Notes: generated from the letters alone by a model not told the origin. A stretch of 64,000 nt of DNA from Lytechinus pictus (GCF_037042905.1 NC_087249.1:11900001-11964000); one strand, 5' to 3'; positions 41,101-52,854 are shown, numbered from the stretch's first letter. A program made the numbers and translations.

Positions 41101-44100
41101 AGCGCAGCAACAGTTCCTTTGCATATAAATATTTTATACATATAAACAACTACAAAATATAGATGTAAAAAGATAGCAATGATGATATATCAACAAAACG
41201 GAGGGTAACCCAATTTAGCAATGATGATATAACATTACTGTTATTCCTTCATTATATATATATTATTTTGTTTCGTTCTGTTGCAGTTTATTTGACATCG
41301 CACTGTGGCTCTGTGATTCCTACTGGCGTTGGGGGTCTTCTAGAGGCAGAGGCAGGGCTGAAGTATAAAAATAATATCGACTGTACCGTCACTCTGTCTG
41401 CTCTACCTACCCATCGAATCATGGTACAGTTTCATCGGTTTACTCTGGAGAGTGGGGTTAATGGTAAGACAGAGAGAGAGAGAGGCAGAAGGAAAGGCCC
41501 CTGGCTGACTGCCACCCCCCCCCCCCGACCCGTTCCGTAGACCCTGTTTTTCACACCGCCCGCGCGGTATAGGCCTATATTTAGTTCCCAATTAGACCCC
41601 GTATATTTTACCCTTGTGGTCAGTTCCTTAGACCCCTATTTCAGGGTTTCGTGAGGCACACCCCAATCAAAATATAATTTGAGTGCCCCCCTGGCCCTCT
41701 AACTCATTATGATTACGATGTTACACGAGAGAGGGCGCTTGATAGATTGACAGGATTGGAACGGTTGATGAATATGATCGTAACAATAGGCTGCCTACCC
41801 ACGCATAAAAAGGCATAAAATTGACATTTTCCAATATTTTATTACTCGAGCGAGTTGTTTGTTTAGTTTGGTTTGGTTTTATTTATCGCATAATATGAAA
41901 ACATACTTAGGCCTATATGATGAAATGCAAATGAGGATGTTGAACAAAGCCCTAAAAGATGACAATGGATCAGGATCTCTGATAATATGGCCCCGTCGTT
42001 CTCAGAGGAACAAAGTGATATGTTTCAGCTATACTGTACTTTTATGTTGGAAGCGGGGAAAAAAGTACGATATTTTGTAATGAAACAAAATAATTATGTA
42101 GGCCTATGCCATTTAAAACAAGGGTTTCCAATGCCTGTCTTCTAACAGGAGCAGATCCATCGGTTTTTTTTTTTGGTTGGTTTTTATTTTTTGCCTAGCT
42201 GGGAGAAGAAGTCAACCTGTAAAATACGCGACAAAAAACTCAATTTCGCTCAATATGTCACTTCCTTGGGTAATGTTTGTCGATTCATGGAGCTATTAAC
42301 AGCTCCACGGTCGATCTAGAGCAGTTATAATACAGTACTGTTCTGAAACTAGAACCATCATCATTGGGTCTGAAAACTTAACGAAAACGATTGATCTGTC
42401 CTACTTCTGAGGACATTTTACCCATCAACCGGGGACGTCCCCGGTCCACATGGTCCAGATACACATGGCCAATTCCTCATCTCATTTCAAACTGTACATA
42501 AAGACAGTAAACGTATGATGTTTGGAGGTGATCTGCAGGCACAGGCCCTGATTGAAACGTTTCTTTCATGTATCCAGGTAAATGCCCTGACAGTTTAAGG
42601 TTGTTTGATGGTAATACCGTGGACGATCCAGCGCTTACCGCTGAGCTCTGCGGACGTTTTACCCAGTTACCTGATTACGTCTCCAGTGGCAGCAACATCA
42701 CCGTGAGGTTTAAAACGGATGATGGCGGACAATCCTTGGGATTCGGAATCTACTTCACGCAAGTATCAGTTGGTATACATCAAACATTCCAACATGTGCA
42801 GGGACGGATCCAGGATTTTCCAAAGGGGGAGGGGGATATTTTTCCGAGGAAAAAATTGACAAGCCCCCCCCCCCAAAAAAAAAAAGGTTTTCAACCCAAA
42901 ATTAATATTTCGTCCCCGAAAAAAATTGACAAGCAAAAAAAAAAGAAGCTCTTTAACCAAAAATTGATATTTCATTTTTACATTACAAATTTTAAGTTTG
43001 CTTCTCAAAGGGTGGGGGGCACGGGCCGGCGGTGCCCCCTCCCCTGGATCCGCCAGTGAATATGTGGTTTTTGGAGCAGGAGTGAGGGATTGGTGTGGGC
43101 ATTGGAATCGCGAGTACATCAAACACAATAGGATGGATTACGTATACCGAGACAGGGGAGAACTGTTATGAAAAATAAAAAGAAAAAGGTAAAGGGATAA
43201 GTCGATCACATTAAAGATAAAATTCAAATCGTTATTGATTTCTTTTTGATCAAAGGTCTTTACAAGACGGGTCTTGCAACGGATGTTGTATTTTATCATA
43301 AAGGCCTACATGCAGCTACGGTTTTTAGACGATGAAAAACCAGTTTTCAACCTTTTACTTTTAATGCAGCACCCTGCCTGAGCGATGAAGAGTTTGAATG
43401 TAACAACACCTATTGTATCGATCGGTCATTGGTCTGTAATACAATCAACATGTGTGGCGATTGGAGTGACGAAGGTAACTGCACAGGTGAGATTTAACGT
43501 TCTAACACGATTACCCCGGGAGTGGGGAAAGTGCACAAAAGAAATTAGATTTTAATTACCGGTGCTTAGATACACAATAGGCAAGGTCTGTATTCTATCA
43601 ATATGCGTGATGATTGGAGTGACGAAGGTAACAGGTGAGATTCAATGTTTTAAAAATGCTTTACCCCGGGAGTGGAGGAGGTGCACAAAAGAAAGATTAT
43701 TCCCAATTTCCGGTGCTTGGACAAAGCCTGTAATACAATCAATATGTGTGGTGATTGGAGTGACGAAGTTAACTGTATATATAAGACAGATTCAATATTT
43801 TAAAATGCTTTACCCCTGGAGTGGAGAAAGTGCACAATAGAAAGATTAATTACCGGGTTAAGGCGTTTAGATACACAATAGGCAGGGGGTGACGTTACGG
43901 GTCGCCCTTAGATTTTCCAATTTATAGGTTAAAAAAAAGAAAGGAAAGAGAGAGATGAAGCTAATAGGGGCTGTAATAAAAAGTAAGTTGGAGGACGATA
44001 TAAATCTAACACGTGCTTATTATATTTACATTGGTAAAAAATAATAATGTCCAAAACAATTTCAGTTATTCCATGTATAATCGGGAATGTAAGACGTACG

Positions 44101-44557
44101 ATGAAGAGCAATGGAAATGCCTTACTCTAGGGTAGAAGCGAGGTGCCCGGGAACGAACCCTGGACTTCCATAACCAGACTTCTCATTCGACCACGTCACC
44201 TCATGATGTTTTTTTTTTTTCGTAACAGCGCCCCCTCCTGAAGTTCAAGGTCTACCCTTAGCTGCCATTGTCGGTATCGGCGTCGCCATCATCTTCGTCA
44301 TCGCGATGGTCGTCCTACTAATCCTCAAGATCATCCAATATCAACGACAACGAATGACTTTGAAGAGGCTGGTTGATCAAGTCGACAAGGACGTCAAAAG
44401 AAACCCATACGCAAGGTTACCGGCAGACGCATCAGAAGTCATCGACCAAGACGAAGATGAAAGCTATGTGTTAAATACTGATGACATCGGGTTGAGCGGG
44501 AAGGTTTTCGGTCGAAAACGATCCTCAAAGGTTGCGCCTGCGCAGTATGACTCTTAA
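38115..44557 (+). CDS. CUB and LDLa type I membrane protein (LDLRAD2-like)
   Basis: Exons are 38115-38238, 41287-41463, 42578-42772, 43370-43486 and 44229-44557 (TAA), 313 residues, with all introns GT-AG and phase 1. Residues 1-41 carry a signal peptide (hydrophobic core LSVLLTITLLLTYSGFS). Residues 42-165 form one CUB domain split over two exons, with four Cys (SHCGS, DCTVT, KCPDS, LCGRF) and RLFDG. Residues 166-204 form an LDL-receptor class A domain with six Cys and the calcium-binding CGDWSDEGNC. After a PPPE linker comes a transmembrane helix (about 214-236, LAAIVGIGVAIIFVIAMVVL), then a basic stop-transfer and an acidic tail ending in APAQYDS. Predicted N-glycosylation sites are NNT, NIT and NCT. 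The start at 38115 has A at -3 and G at +4; an in-frame ATG at 38100 has a poorer context. Single CUB plus LDLa plus TM matches LDLRAD2 architecture; NETO-type receptors have two CUB domains. Ligand and role are unknown. It is probably a cell-surface adhesion or co-receptor protein. Confidence 0.88.
40255..40535. repeat. (GATGATGGT)n microsatellite
   Basis: A triplet repeat in intron 1 of the CUB-LDLa gene. Asp-, Met- and Ser-rich frames over it are not genes. Confidence 0.95.
40694..40852. mobile_element. Poly-G/C-bordered MITE (same family as 23023-23305)
   Basis: GTGGCGTACCGAGGATTTTC at the left and CCCGTAGGTACGCTAGTGG at the right are inverted ends. The interior TTGACAAGCAAAA and GTCTTCAAGACTCGTCAGGG is the reverse complement of the copy at 23023-23305. 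It lies in intron 1 of the CUB-LDLa gene. Confidence 0.8.
42798..43061. mobile_element. MITE with GGATCC-containing ends
   Basis: GGACGGATCCAGGATTTTCC on the left and CTCCCCTGGATCCGCCAGTG on the right are inverted ends. The interior repeats AAAAAATTGACAAGC. It lies 26 bp after the CUB exon at 42578-42772, in intron 3, and resembles 46297-46515. Confidence 0.75.
43432..43870 (+). repeat. Tandem duplication of the LDLa exon end
   Basis: The last ~55 bp of the LDLa exon and ~90 bp of following intron recur twice more. The shared block GATTGGAGTGACGAAG starts at 43459 (true exon), 43612 and 43753, spaced 153 and 141 bp. Each is followed by a GTGAGATTYAAYGTT-like stretch (decayed in copy 3), then CCCCGGGAGTGG and GTGCACAA(A/T)AGAAA. 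Copy 2 keeps a GT donor after GGTAACAG but lacks the final Cys context. Copy 3 has lost the donor. Neither copy has a complete LDLa domain, so both are exon relics. Confidence 0.88.
44138..44203 (-). repeat. tRNA-like SINE head relic
   Basis: On the minus strand, GAGGTGACGTGGTCGAATGA (A-box region) and GGGTTCGTTCCCGGGCACCT (B-box and acceptor) give a tRNA-like outline, with CTGGTTATGG where the anticodon arm would be. It lies just upstream of the last exon of the CUB-LDLa gene. Too degenerate for a functional tRNA. Confidence 0.5.
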
Positions 44558-44990
44558 AACAGTGGATCGTTTCATGAAAGGAATTGTAGGACGCTCTATC
44601 AGACAAGTAATGATCCGACAGTTACCATAGTAACGCTACCTCTCAGCCAATCAAAGTCAAGGAAAGTTTTTGGTCGAAAACGATCCTCGAAGGTTGCGCC
44701 TGCGCAGTATGACTCTTAAAACAGTGGATCGTTTCATGAAAGGACTTGTGGGACGCCTTATCAGACAAGTCATGATCCGACAGTTACCATAGTAACGCTA
44801 TCTCTCAGCCAATCAAAATCAAGGAAAGTTTTTGGTCGAAAACGATCCTCAAAGTTTGCGCCTGCGCAGTATGACTCTTAAAACAGTGGATCGTTTCATG
44901 AAAGGAATTGTGGGACGCTCTATCAGACAAGTCATGATCCGACAGTTACCATAGTAACGCTAACTCTTAGCCAATCAAAATCAAGAAAAG
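44499..44990 (+). repeat. Triplicated 162-bp unit spanning the stop codon
   Basis: Three head-to-tail copies, each about 162 bp, run from the last 17 codons of the CUB-LDLa gene into its 3' UTR. GACTCTTAAAACAGTGGATC starts at 44549, 44711 and 44873. Copies share TTTCGGTCGAAAACGATCCT, GGTTGCGCCTGCGCAGTATG and CAGTTACCATAGTAACGCTA and differ at only a few positions. The stop codon in copy 1 ends the protein. Copies 2 and 3 preserve the same coding segment as untranslated sequence. 162 is a multiple of three, so loss of the stop would extend the frame. Confidence 0.93.
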
Positions 44991-46111
44991 TTGTCTGACA
45001 AAAGTGTTCATGGAATGCTCCCCAGATGACTTGATCACCTTGCACAAAACAGTTCCTTGTACTTAAAAAACTCGCAAACCAACCTCGGAAACCAATTAAA
45101 ATAATGCAGTCTCGCTTGACAGTTTCCCCCGAGTCTCATGCGGAACCAGATTGCATGTATTGGGAATTCTCCTCATAACGTACATACAAGTTTAATTTCA
45201 TCTTCATGAGAAATTACAAGATAAAAGATCTGCCTAACAATTTAACGTGGGAATACGTGATGCTCTATTTTGCTCCAGTTTTCATTTCAGTCTCTCCAAA
45301 CCTAGACGGAAAATCTGGTTTTACAGAGGAGATTTTTTTTTAAATTAAGGTTTTCTGATTTTTCTCGGTATGGAGGGAGGAGCTGTCATCGAGTCAGATA
45401 GTCTCAGCGGAGAATATCCTGACCGAAATAGAATCATTGTTTTCGGTCCACTCCAAACCATACTTGATCACATATATTTTTTCATCCTTAAAACAATCAC
45501 CTCTTAGTAAAAGTTATTGCAAGCATTGTACTCGAGTTTATTAACTATGCTTGCCAATGGAAGAACTCTTCTATCTAGAAAGGAAGCTTATTTTGTTTGT
45601 TTGATATATAATTATTATTCGGTGTTAGTATCGTTTTGATGTAATGTAGCAGGCTTTGTTTTTCACCATCTTACTTGTCGTTATTTGTTATGTACTGTTA
45701 CAGTGCCTAAAGGAAATTCCGTCCATTCTTCTTTTTATAAATATCTGTTTTACATAAGGTGTAAACTTTAATATTTGATCTTGAAATGAATGTGCCCTGT
45801 CTGTAATGAAACAAAGGTCAAACTTTAAGAACCATTTGATTTCTAACTGCGCGAGTGGTGAGGGAAGGGGGGGGGGTATTAACTTACATACATACGTGTG
45901 ACCAGAAAAGCGTGCAAAAAAGATAATATTTCTTGGTTTAGAAGTCCTTGGCGAATTTAGGATGTCAAAAAGAACAAAAGCATAAAAGGAAAGTTTTTCT
46001 TTTTGAAGGGGAGAAAAAAGGCAATGTAATAATTAAAACAACAACAAACAACTCAAAGAAAATAGTATGTTTCTCGAGATAAGACAGTTGCACAGGGAGC
46101 GCATCCAGGAG
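44991..46111. other. 3' UTR / downstream flank, no gene seen
   Basis: Probably the remainder of the 3' UTR of the CUB-LDLa gene and its flank. No other coding exon or clear element is recognised. Confidence 0.5.
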
Positions 46112-46252
46112 CCCGTTTCATAAAACCTGTTACAATAACAAATTTGTAATAACAGTTTGAAGCTACTGAAATCCGTCAATCTGATTGGCTGAAAGTAAAT
46201 TTGTTATAGAAATTGTGCATTTGATATAATACGTCTTTATGAAGCAGGGCCC
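46112..46252. repeat. Short inverted-repeat element
   Basis: GCCCGTTTCATAAAACCTGT at 46112 and GTCTTTATGAAGCAGGGCCC at about 46231-46250 are imperfect inverted ends. Between them lies AATCTGATTGGCTGAAAG, common in such elements. Confidence 0.5.
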
Positions 46253-46296
46253 TGCATTCCCTAGCCTATCTCTCCTGGATCCATGCCTGCATGCAC

Positions 46297-46515
46297 TAGC
46301 GGATCCGGGGGGGGGGGGGGGGGGCACAGCCGGTCCGTGCCCCCCCCCCCCTTTTTGAGAAGCAAAATTAAAAATTGTAATGTAAAATTGTCGCTAAAAC
46401 AGAAATATGCCCCCCCCCCCCCCTTTTGAAGTGAAGACCTTTTTTTTCTTGTCAAATGTTTCCTCGGAAAAAAATGTGCCCCCCTTTTGGAAAATCCTGG
46501 ATCCGCCCCTGCCTG
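46297..46515. mobile_element. MITE with GGATCC-containing ends
   Basis: ACTAGCGGATCCGGGGG at the left and AAAATCCTGGATCCGCCCCT at the right are inverted ends. The interior repeats CCCCCCCCCCCTTTT and TTTCCTCGGAAAAAA, as in 42798-43061. Confidence 0.75.
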
Positions 46516-47394
46516 CATGGGTACAATTTCATGTATAATATTTATACATATGTATTTGTTTATATTTATGGATATAATTATTTTTGAATAAATTTCTTCT
46601 CAATTGCCCCTTGCTTTTCTTTTGTTTTTGTCTTCCGAAGAGGTAGTGTGATAATAATAATTTTAAAAAAGGCATGGGATAAAATGGGAAAGAATGGCTG
46701 AACAGAAGAAGGGACAGAAAGATACAGAGAGAGTGAGATAGGAATATAAATAAGCGAAGGAACTGAGAGAGGGAACACGAGAGCGAGAGGGGGAAGGAGA
46801 GGAGGAAAAACAAAAACAAAGGAGAGAGAGGGAAAGGGTAGGGTGGGAAGCAAAGCAGCCGCGGCTTCCTATTTGAGGCGCAAAGAAAAAAAAGGATTCC
46901 CCATTGGATAATGCTGGATCCGGAAAAAAACAATTTCGCCCCCGGTATAGGGCAATAAAAAGAGAGAAGTAAAACAGCGGGTTGGTTTGAAGGAAGACGA
47001 CTAAGTATGCCTTCAACTTCATTAATTGATTCCAATTAATTGAATAAAACAATGAAAACCTTGGAAGCTTTTGATAGATTATCCTTTAACAAGCTTTCCA
47101 GTTTGCCTGAATCAGGCATCGGCTTAACTTTTGAAACGAACAAGCCGGTGATGTCCAAGTTAGGCCCGTGTGAAAAGGAAAAATGATAGTATGCAGTATA
47201 GGATATTCAGGGTTTAAGGAAAGTCCACGGTGAGGACCACGTTCTCATTACAATCCTATAACTAGTTATTAGTGGAAACCAGTTTATTTGAAACTAGTTT
47301 CACGTGTAATGAGAACGTTCGAAACGGTCTTAAAAGCGATCTTCCAAACCAGTTTGGCAAACCACCTAGCGATGTGGGTTTTTTTCAAGACAGA
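46516..47394. other. Non-coding, purine-rich tract
   Basis: A GA-rich stretch at about 46680-46850 gives long Leu/Phe/Ser-rich frames on the minus strand that are composition artefacts. An imperfect palindrome lies at about 47240-47310 (GTTCTCATTACA against TGTAATGAGAAC). No gene. Confidence 0.55.
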
Positions 47395-47620
47395 CAAAAG
47401 TTGATGTCAATAAATAGAGAAATATCAAATAAGCATAACGCTGAAAATTTCATCAAAATCGAATGGAAAATAAGATTTGACATTTTAGAGTTTTGCTTAT
47501 TTTTCACAAAAATGTACGAGTCAGTGATAGCAAATGAAATATGATCGATGATGTTCCACACTATTTCTTTTGTGATTTGTTTGAATTATATAATATTTCA
47601 TATTTTACAGATTTGATCGG
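47395..47620. mobile_element. MITE family A, one arm only
   Basis: AATAAATAGAGAAATATCAA, AAGCATAACGCTGAAAATTT, TTTGCTTATTTTTCACAAAA and TTTGAATTATATAATATTTC match the left half of the TTAA-flanked MITE at 16086-16690. The terminal inverted repeat and right half are absent. Confidence 0.75.
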
Positions 47621-48184
47621 ACCACAAAATGCTAAAACTCTCTTCTCCGCATTCTACTCCAATGAAATCAGTGAACTCTTCAAAATACAAAGCCAATCTG
47701 TTTCCTCATCCTTTCTCTCGCTCGTGTCTCTCCATTTCTTTCTGTTCCACTCTCTAAAAAAAATCATTTCCTATTCCACTTCTCCGTCTCTCTTCCTCTA
47801 ATTCTATACAATCATTGCATCATACTGTTCATCAACATTTTCCCTCTAATATTACTTGCCCATCAACCTATTTCGCATTCTATGTGTACAGAAATCTTTC
47901 AAGGTTTTCTTGTCTACATTTTCAAATAATATCTAAGGAACACAACTGTGCTATCAACATAGACATACTGAAACACAAAAACACCTCACATTTATTACCT
48001 TCATAAAATAAATCTTTAATGTCAGAAAAATACATTTATAATAATTAGCTATGTTTACAGAAAATTATCAACCTTTGTTTCTTTATCATGAATAGTGTTA
48101 TCTTGGAAGATGAGTCCTAGCATTCCATGTGAGTGTGTAATTAAAATAAACTCTTTTAAAGCTGCCCAGGTAAAAAAAAACAGT
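47621..48184. other. Non-coding, no gene seen
   Basis: T/C-rich and AT-rich sequence with no recognisable exon or element. Confidence 0.5.
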
Positions 48185-49430
48185 TGACGCAACTGGTAAA
48201 CTCCCATTATACCAGTATGTTCCAGTTGAAACCCATTGACCCAACTGGCACATGCTAAAAACATGCAAGTTGATTCCAGTTGGAACCAATAAACCATACT
48301 GGTATAAACCAGTACACCAGTTGATACCAATAGGCTTTATTGGTTAATCAACCAGTAGATTCCAGTTTAAAACCCATAAACCAAACTGGACCATTTGATA
48401 CCAGTTGGAACCCATAGAACTTCAATGGGTGCATCTACCACTTGATTCCACTTAAAACCCATTAACCATACTGGTATATTCTTAAACCAGTTGATACCAG
48501 TTAGAACCACTAGGCCTTACTGGTATACTACCAGTTGATTCCAGTTTAAAATCCATAAACCAAACTGGCCCAGATGATACCAGTTGGAAACCATAGAACT
48601 TCAATGGGTGTATCTACCACTTGATTCCACTTAAAACCCATTAACCATACTGGTATATTCTTAAACCAGTTGATAACAGTTAGAACCACTAGGCCTTACT
48701 GGTATACTACCAGTTGATTCCAGTTTAAAACCCATAAACCAAACTGGTCCAGATGATACCAGTTGGAAACCATAGAACTTCAATGGGTGTATTTACCATT
48801 TGACTCCACTTGAAATCCATTAACCATACTGGAATATCATTAAACAAATTCATACCAGTTAGAACCAATAGGCCTCATTGGTATATTTACCAGTTGATTC
48901 CAGTTGAAACCTGTTGGTTAAATTAGACCATCTGATACAAGTTGATTACAGTAGAAAACTTACAGGTGTATTTACCAGTAGATTCCACTTGAAACCCATT
49001 CCCCATACTGGTATATCATTAGACCAGTAGATACCAGTTGAAATCGACAGACCTTACTGGTATATCTACCAGCTGATTCCAGTTGGAAACCATTGATCAA
49101 ATATTAGATTTTCTGATACCATTTGATTCCAGTTGGAACCCATTGAATCTCCATGGGTGTTTTCACCAGTTAATTCCACTTGAAAACCAATAACCATATT
49201 GGTATATCTACCAGATGGTTCCAGTTGAAACCAATTAGTCAAATTCTACCATTGGATACCAGTTAATTCCAGTTGGAGCACATGAAACCCGATAGGTGTG
49301 CCTACCAGTTGAATCCACCTGAAACCCATTGACCAAATCGGATATAATTATAAAAGTTGATACCAGTTGAAACCAATAGACCTTCTGATATCTCTACAAG
49401 TTGCTAGTTGAAACCATTGACACCAAATAG
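48185..49430 (+). repeat. ACCAGTTGATTCCAGTTGAAACCC tandem array
   Basis: A 1.2-kb array built from variants of TACCAGTTGATTCCAGTTG and AAACCCATTGACC.AACTGG, about 60 bp each, grouped into a higher-order unit of about 179 bp that is best preserved at 48330-48850 (AGGCCTTACTGGTATACTAC recurs 179 bp apart). Units become more diverged toward the 3' end. Non-coding. Confidence 0.9.
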
Positions 49431-51051
49431 GTGAATGTGTCACTTATTTCAGATGTCACATACAAACTGTGTCCATTAGAAATGTAAGCTTAGGTTGTTA
49501 ATGTACACTTAAAAAAATAATAAAATCACTGTACTGTGGATAAACACTTATAATTTATGTTTTTTGCAATGCTAATTAAAGATGAAAAAACAAAATAAGA
49601 CCCTATTGAAAATGTTGTGAAGTGGTCGTTTGTTACAAGTTTTAAATGTAGGCCTACATGATTGTGCTAGAGTGGAAGTCCAGGCCTTTTCTATCTTTTG
49701 GCATTCAGTTGCTTTATGCACACAAAGTTTCACTTAAATGATTATAATATTCAAAGTTTTTTCAGTTGTCTACATATAATTTATTGAAGATTAATTGAAT
49801 AGTAAGGAGAGCATGATGATGATGATGTACCTGGTACACTTTGCCTTAATCTCGGTTGGTACAGCTGAAAGGACAAATTACCCACACTGATTGACATGAG
49901 CACTGATAAAATAATGTTGTTATTGAAATTGCTCTGCGTAACTGCGTCCAAAGATTTTCAAGCAGTGTAGCTACGGTGTCAGCAGGCTCTGCATGCATCT
50001 CTTCATTTGAAACAACCAAAAACTATATGTAGATAACCGCACAGGTACAAAATATTACATTCATGACAAGAAAACTTGGTGTGCATAGGTAAAAATAAAT
50101 AGCTGGATTACCTTTAAGTGAACTACCGTGCGTTCCATAGTAGTAGTAAAAATTGAAAGGAGACTTCATACAAACAATATATCATACATGAATAACATTT
50201 GTACGCACTTTTAATAAACACAATTTCTTTCTACACTTTGTACATTCTTTATGTGGCAGATCAAACATACATGCACAATAATGAATTAGTTATTACACGT
50301 ATGTCTCATTTCATACTTCCTTCGATCTATAATACTTCCTCCCCACATGTCATACCTTACAAATTTCTATCTTAAAAACAATATCAAGCAATTTGATTTC
50401 TAAATTTCCTTATTTGTTCAAGTATTGATATGTCATTGTGTAGGCTAATTAAAAAAGCATACATTTATCAATATATAACTATTTTCAAATGGAGAAATGT
50501 AAACCTGATATTTCGTTTAGAACGACTTTGGAGGCATACAAAATAACAGAAAGACAACAAAAATGTGTACATGTATAGTGAAGGCTGAAGATAATAAATC
50601 ATAAGTTCTGTTCTGGTAATGACAGAATATCAATTCTTACAGAATCCAATGAAACTTCTACTGAATGTTCAAAACTACAAATGAATTAAACCAAAAGACT
50701 TGATATCTGAAATTTGGAAGAAAATCTAGTAGCAACAACCAAGACACAAGAACATCAACTAATATGACGTCATTAGTTCAAAATATTAAATATTGCTATA
50801 AACGGTGATATAACAGTAACTCGGAACATTAAAAAAATGATGTAGGCCTATGAAATCACATCTTCGATCCATGCCCTTTAAGAGTATCTTTTAAAAAGTT
50901 TGTTAAATGGCCATTCTAAGTAGCTATAGCAGATTAACGTTCAGTCATTTTTAAAACATTTTATTGTGATCTGTGTATGCACATAATTGTGTTAATGGTA
51001 ATATAAGGCTTAAACAGGGAAAAACGCACCTAAATTTGTTCTGAACATTGC
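49431..51051. other. Non-coding, no gene seen
   Basis: AT-rich, apparently single-copy sequence within this window. No exon or domain is supported. Confidence 0.5.
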
Positions 51052-51055
51052 TTAA

Positions 51056-52387
51056 AGGACAAGTCCAACCTAACCACAAGTTAATTTGAATAAAAAGATA
51101 AAAAAATCAACAACCATAACACTGAAAATTCCATAGATGTAAATAAATCAGATGTAAATAAGAAAGTTGCCTTATTTTCACATACACACCAGCATATGCA
51201 AACAAAGACGACACGGCTGAGTGAATATGCCCAACAAGTTGGCCTTAAAATTAACGAGAATAAAACGGAGATAATAACATTGAATAACACAAATCCGTTA
51301 CCAATACAAGTGAATGGGAAAGGTGTTTCTACAGCAGAGGAGTTCAAGTACCTTGGTAGCGTTGTCACAAGTGATGGTGGGGCAGAAAATGACATCAGAA
51401 ACCGTCTGAATAAAGCATATATATCATTTAGAATGTTGAACAAAATTTGGAGATCACAGCAGTATAGCACAAGAACAAAGCTGAGACTGTATCAAAGTTG
51501 TGTCCTCTCAACTCTACTATATGGATCTGAGTGCTGGAGAATGACGGAGAAAGACCTCCATAAACTGTCAGTCTTTCATACAAAAAGCCTCAGAAAGATC
51601 CTTCAAATTTTCTGGCCAAATACAATCACAAACAAAGAATTACGCGATGTAAACAAGAGAACATGGGAACCATAATCCTCAGAAGACGATGGAAATGGAT
51701 TGGACATATTCTTAGAATGGATGCCCAGAACATCACCCGTGTAGCTCTCCACTGGACCCCCGAAGGGAGAAGAAAGAGGGGGCGACCCAAGATCACATGG
51801 CGTAGAACAGTAGAGGGAGAATTAAAAACACTTAAGGCACACATGGAGAACTATACAGATCTTGGCCCAGGACCGACAGAAATGGAGGACATTCGTTGCT
51901 GCCCTACATGCCAATGGAGGCATAGCAGGCAGTAAGTAAGTAAGTAAATAAGAAAGTTAGGGCATTCTTAAGTTATGCTTAAATTCACAAAACAGTTATG
52001 TGCACACCCTGTTTGGTATTATTTTCTCTTCATTGTCAAGTTAAACAAAGATTAATTCCTCCCTGAACATGTGGAATTACCAATACCATTATTTATAAAA
52101 ATTTCATGGTTATGTCAAGTTGGTCCTTATTTTCAAATCTGCAAAAAAATGAAATATTGTATAATTCAAACAATAAAAACAGAAGAAATAGTGAGGGCCA
52201 TCATCGACTCATCTTATTTGCATATCTCTGAGTTGTGCATAGAACTACTATTTTGTGAAAACTAAGCAAAACTTTAAAATGTCATAACTTTCCTATTTTA
52301 CATCTAATTTGATGAAATTTCAGCATTATGCTTGTCTGATTTTTCTCTATTGATTCAAATCAACATTTTTCTGGGGTGGACTTGACC
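51056..52387. mobile_element. MITE family A copy interrupted by a LINE fragment
   Basis: TTAA at 51052-51055 and 52388-52391 flanks AGGACAAGTCCAACC on the left and GGGGTGGACTTGACC on the right. Internal blocks match 16086-16690 (AAGAAAGTT, CTAAGCAAAACTTTAAAATG, TTGATGAAATTTCAGCATTA). A LINE fragment at 51180-51949 is inserted in the left half, as shown by MITE sequence (AATAAGAAAGTT) on both sides of it. Confidence 0.85.
51180..51949 (+). mobile_element. Non-LTR retrotransposon, 3' end of reverse transcriptase
   Basis: The frame at about 51196-51675 encodes the C-terminal part of an endonuclease/reverse transcriptase polyprotein: VGLKINENKTEIITLN, EEFKYLGSVVTSDGGAEND and SCVLSTLLYGSECWRMTEKD. 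A frameshift near 51660 moves the continuing sequence RRRWKWIGHILRMD and WTPEGRRKRGRPKITWRRTV to another frame (51663-51850), and a second shift follows. It ends in (TAAG)n at 51930-51949, a typical 3' terminal repeat. It is 5'-truncated. Confidence 0.92.
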
Positions 52388-52854
52388 TTAAAAAATATTT
52401 AGGGTAAAGGTTAATTTGGATGCCTGTTATCATTGAACCCTGAATTAGAATATACTTTGGTGGATATGTAATAAAATGTTTAAAAGACTGAACCTCTCTG
52501 TTGTCATCAGTAAGGAGTGGGTTCTGAAAATTGTAAGACATGTAAATCCCATCCAGAAATCACTGCCTACATCTTGTTACAATACAAGAATGAATACTGG
52601 GCCCTCACAGAAAGTTTATCACATACATTACAACATGGTCTGAATGAGGATTCTTTCCATGTTCCATTACTACTTAGCATTGTGCATAAATGTAAATTAA
52701 TTCCTCAAGTATTAATTTAATGAAATTTAATCATAGTGTCTCAATTATATATATTTCGTAACAGAAACCGAAGACTTTGAAAGTAGATGGGGCCAAGAGA
52801 GAGGCTCTATCTGTTATCCTGAAAGATAAGCTGAAGAGCAGGTCTCCATTTGTG

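Noticed and set aside
41287..44557. NETO-type receptor assignment for the CUB-LDLa gene
   Set aside because: NETO proteins have two CUB domains and longer tails. Here a signal peptide joins directly to a single CUB domain.
46529..47052. Three overlapping Leu/Phe/Ser-rich frames on the minus strand
   Set aside because: Purine-rich composition on the + strand removes stops. No domain, splice structure or signal peptide logic.
48185..49430. CRISPR-like array
   Set aside because: Repeats are contiguous and diverged with no unique spacers, and the window is from an animal genome. The arrays at 535-1335 and 11424-13085 fail for the same reason.
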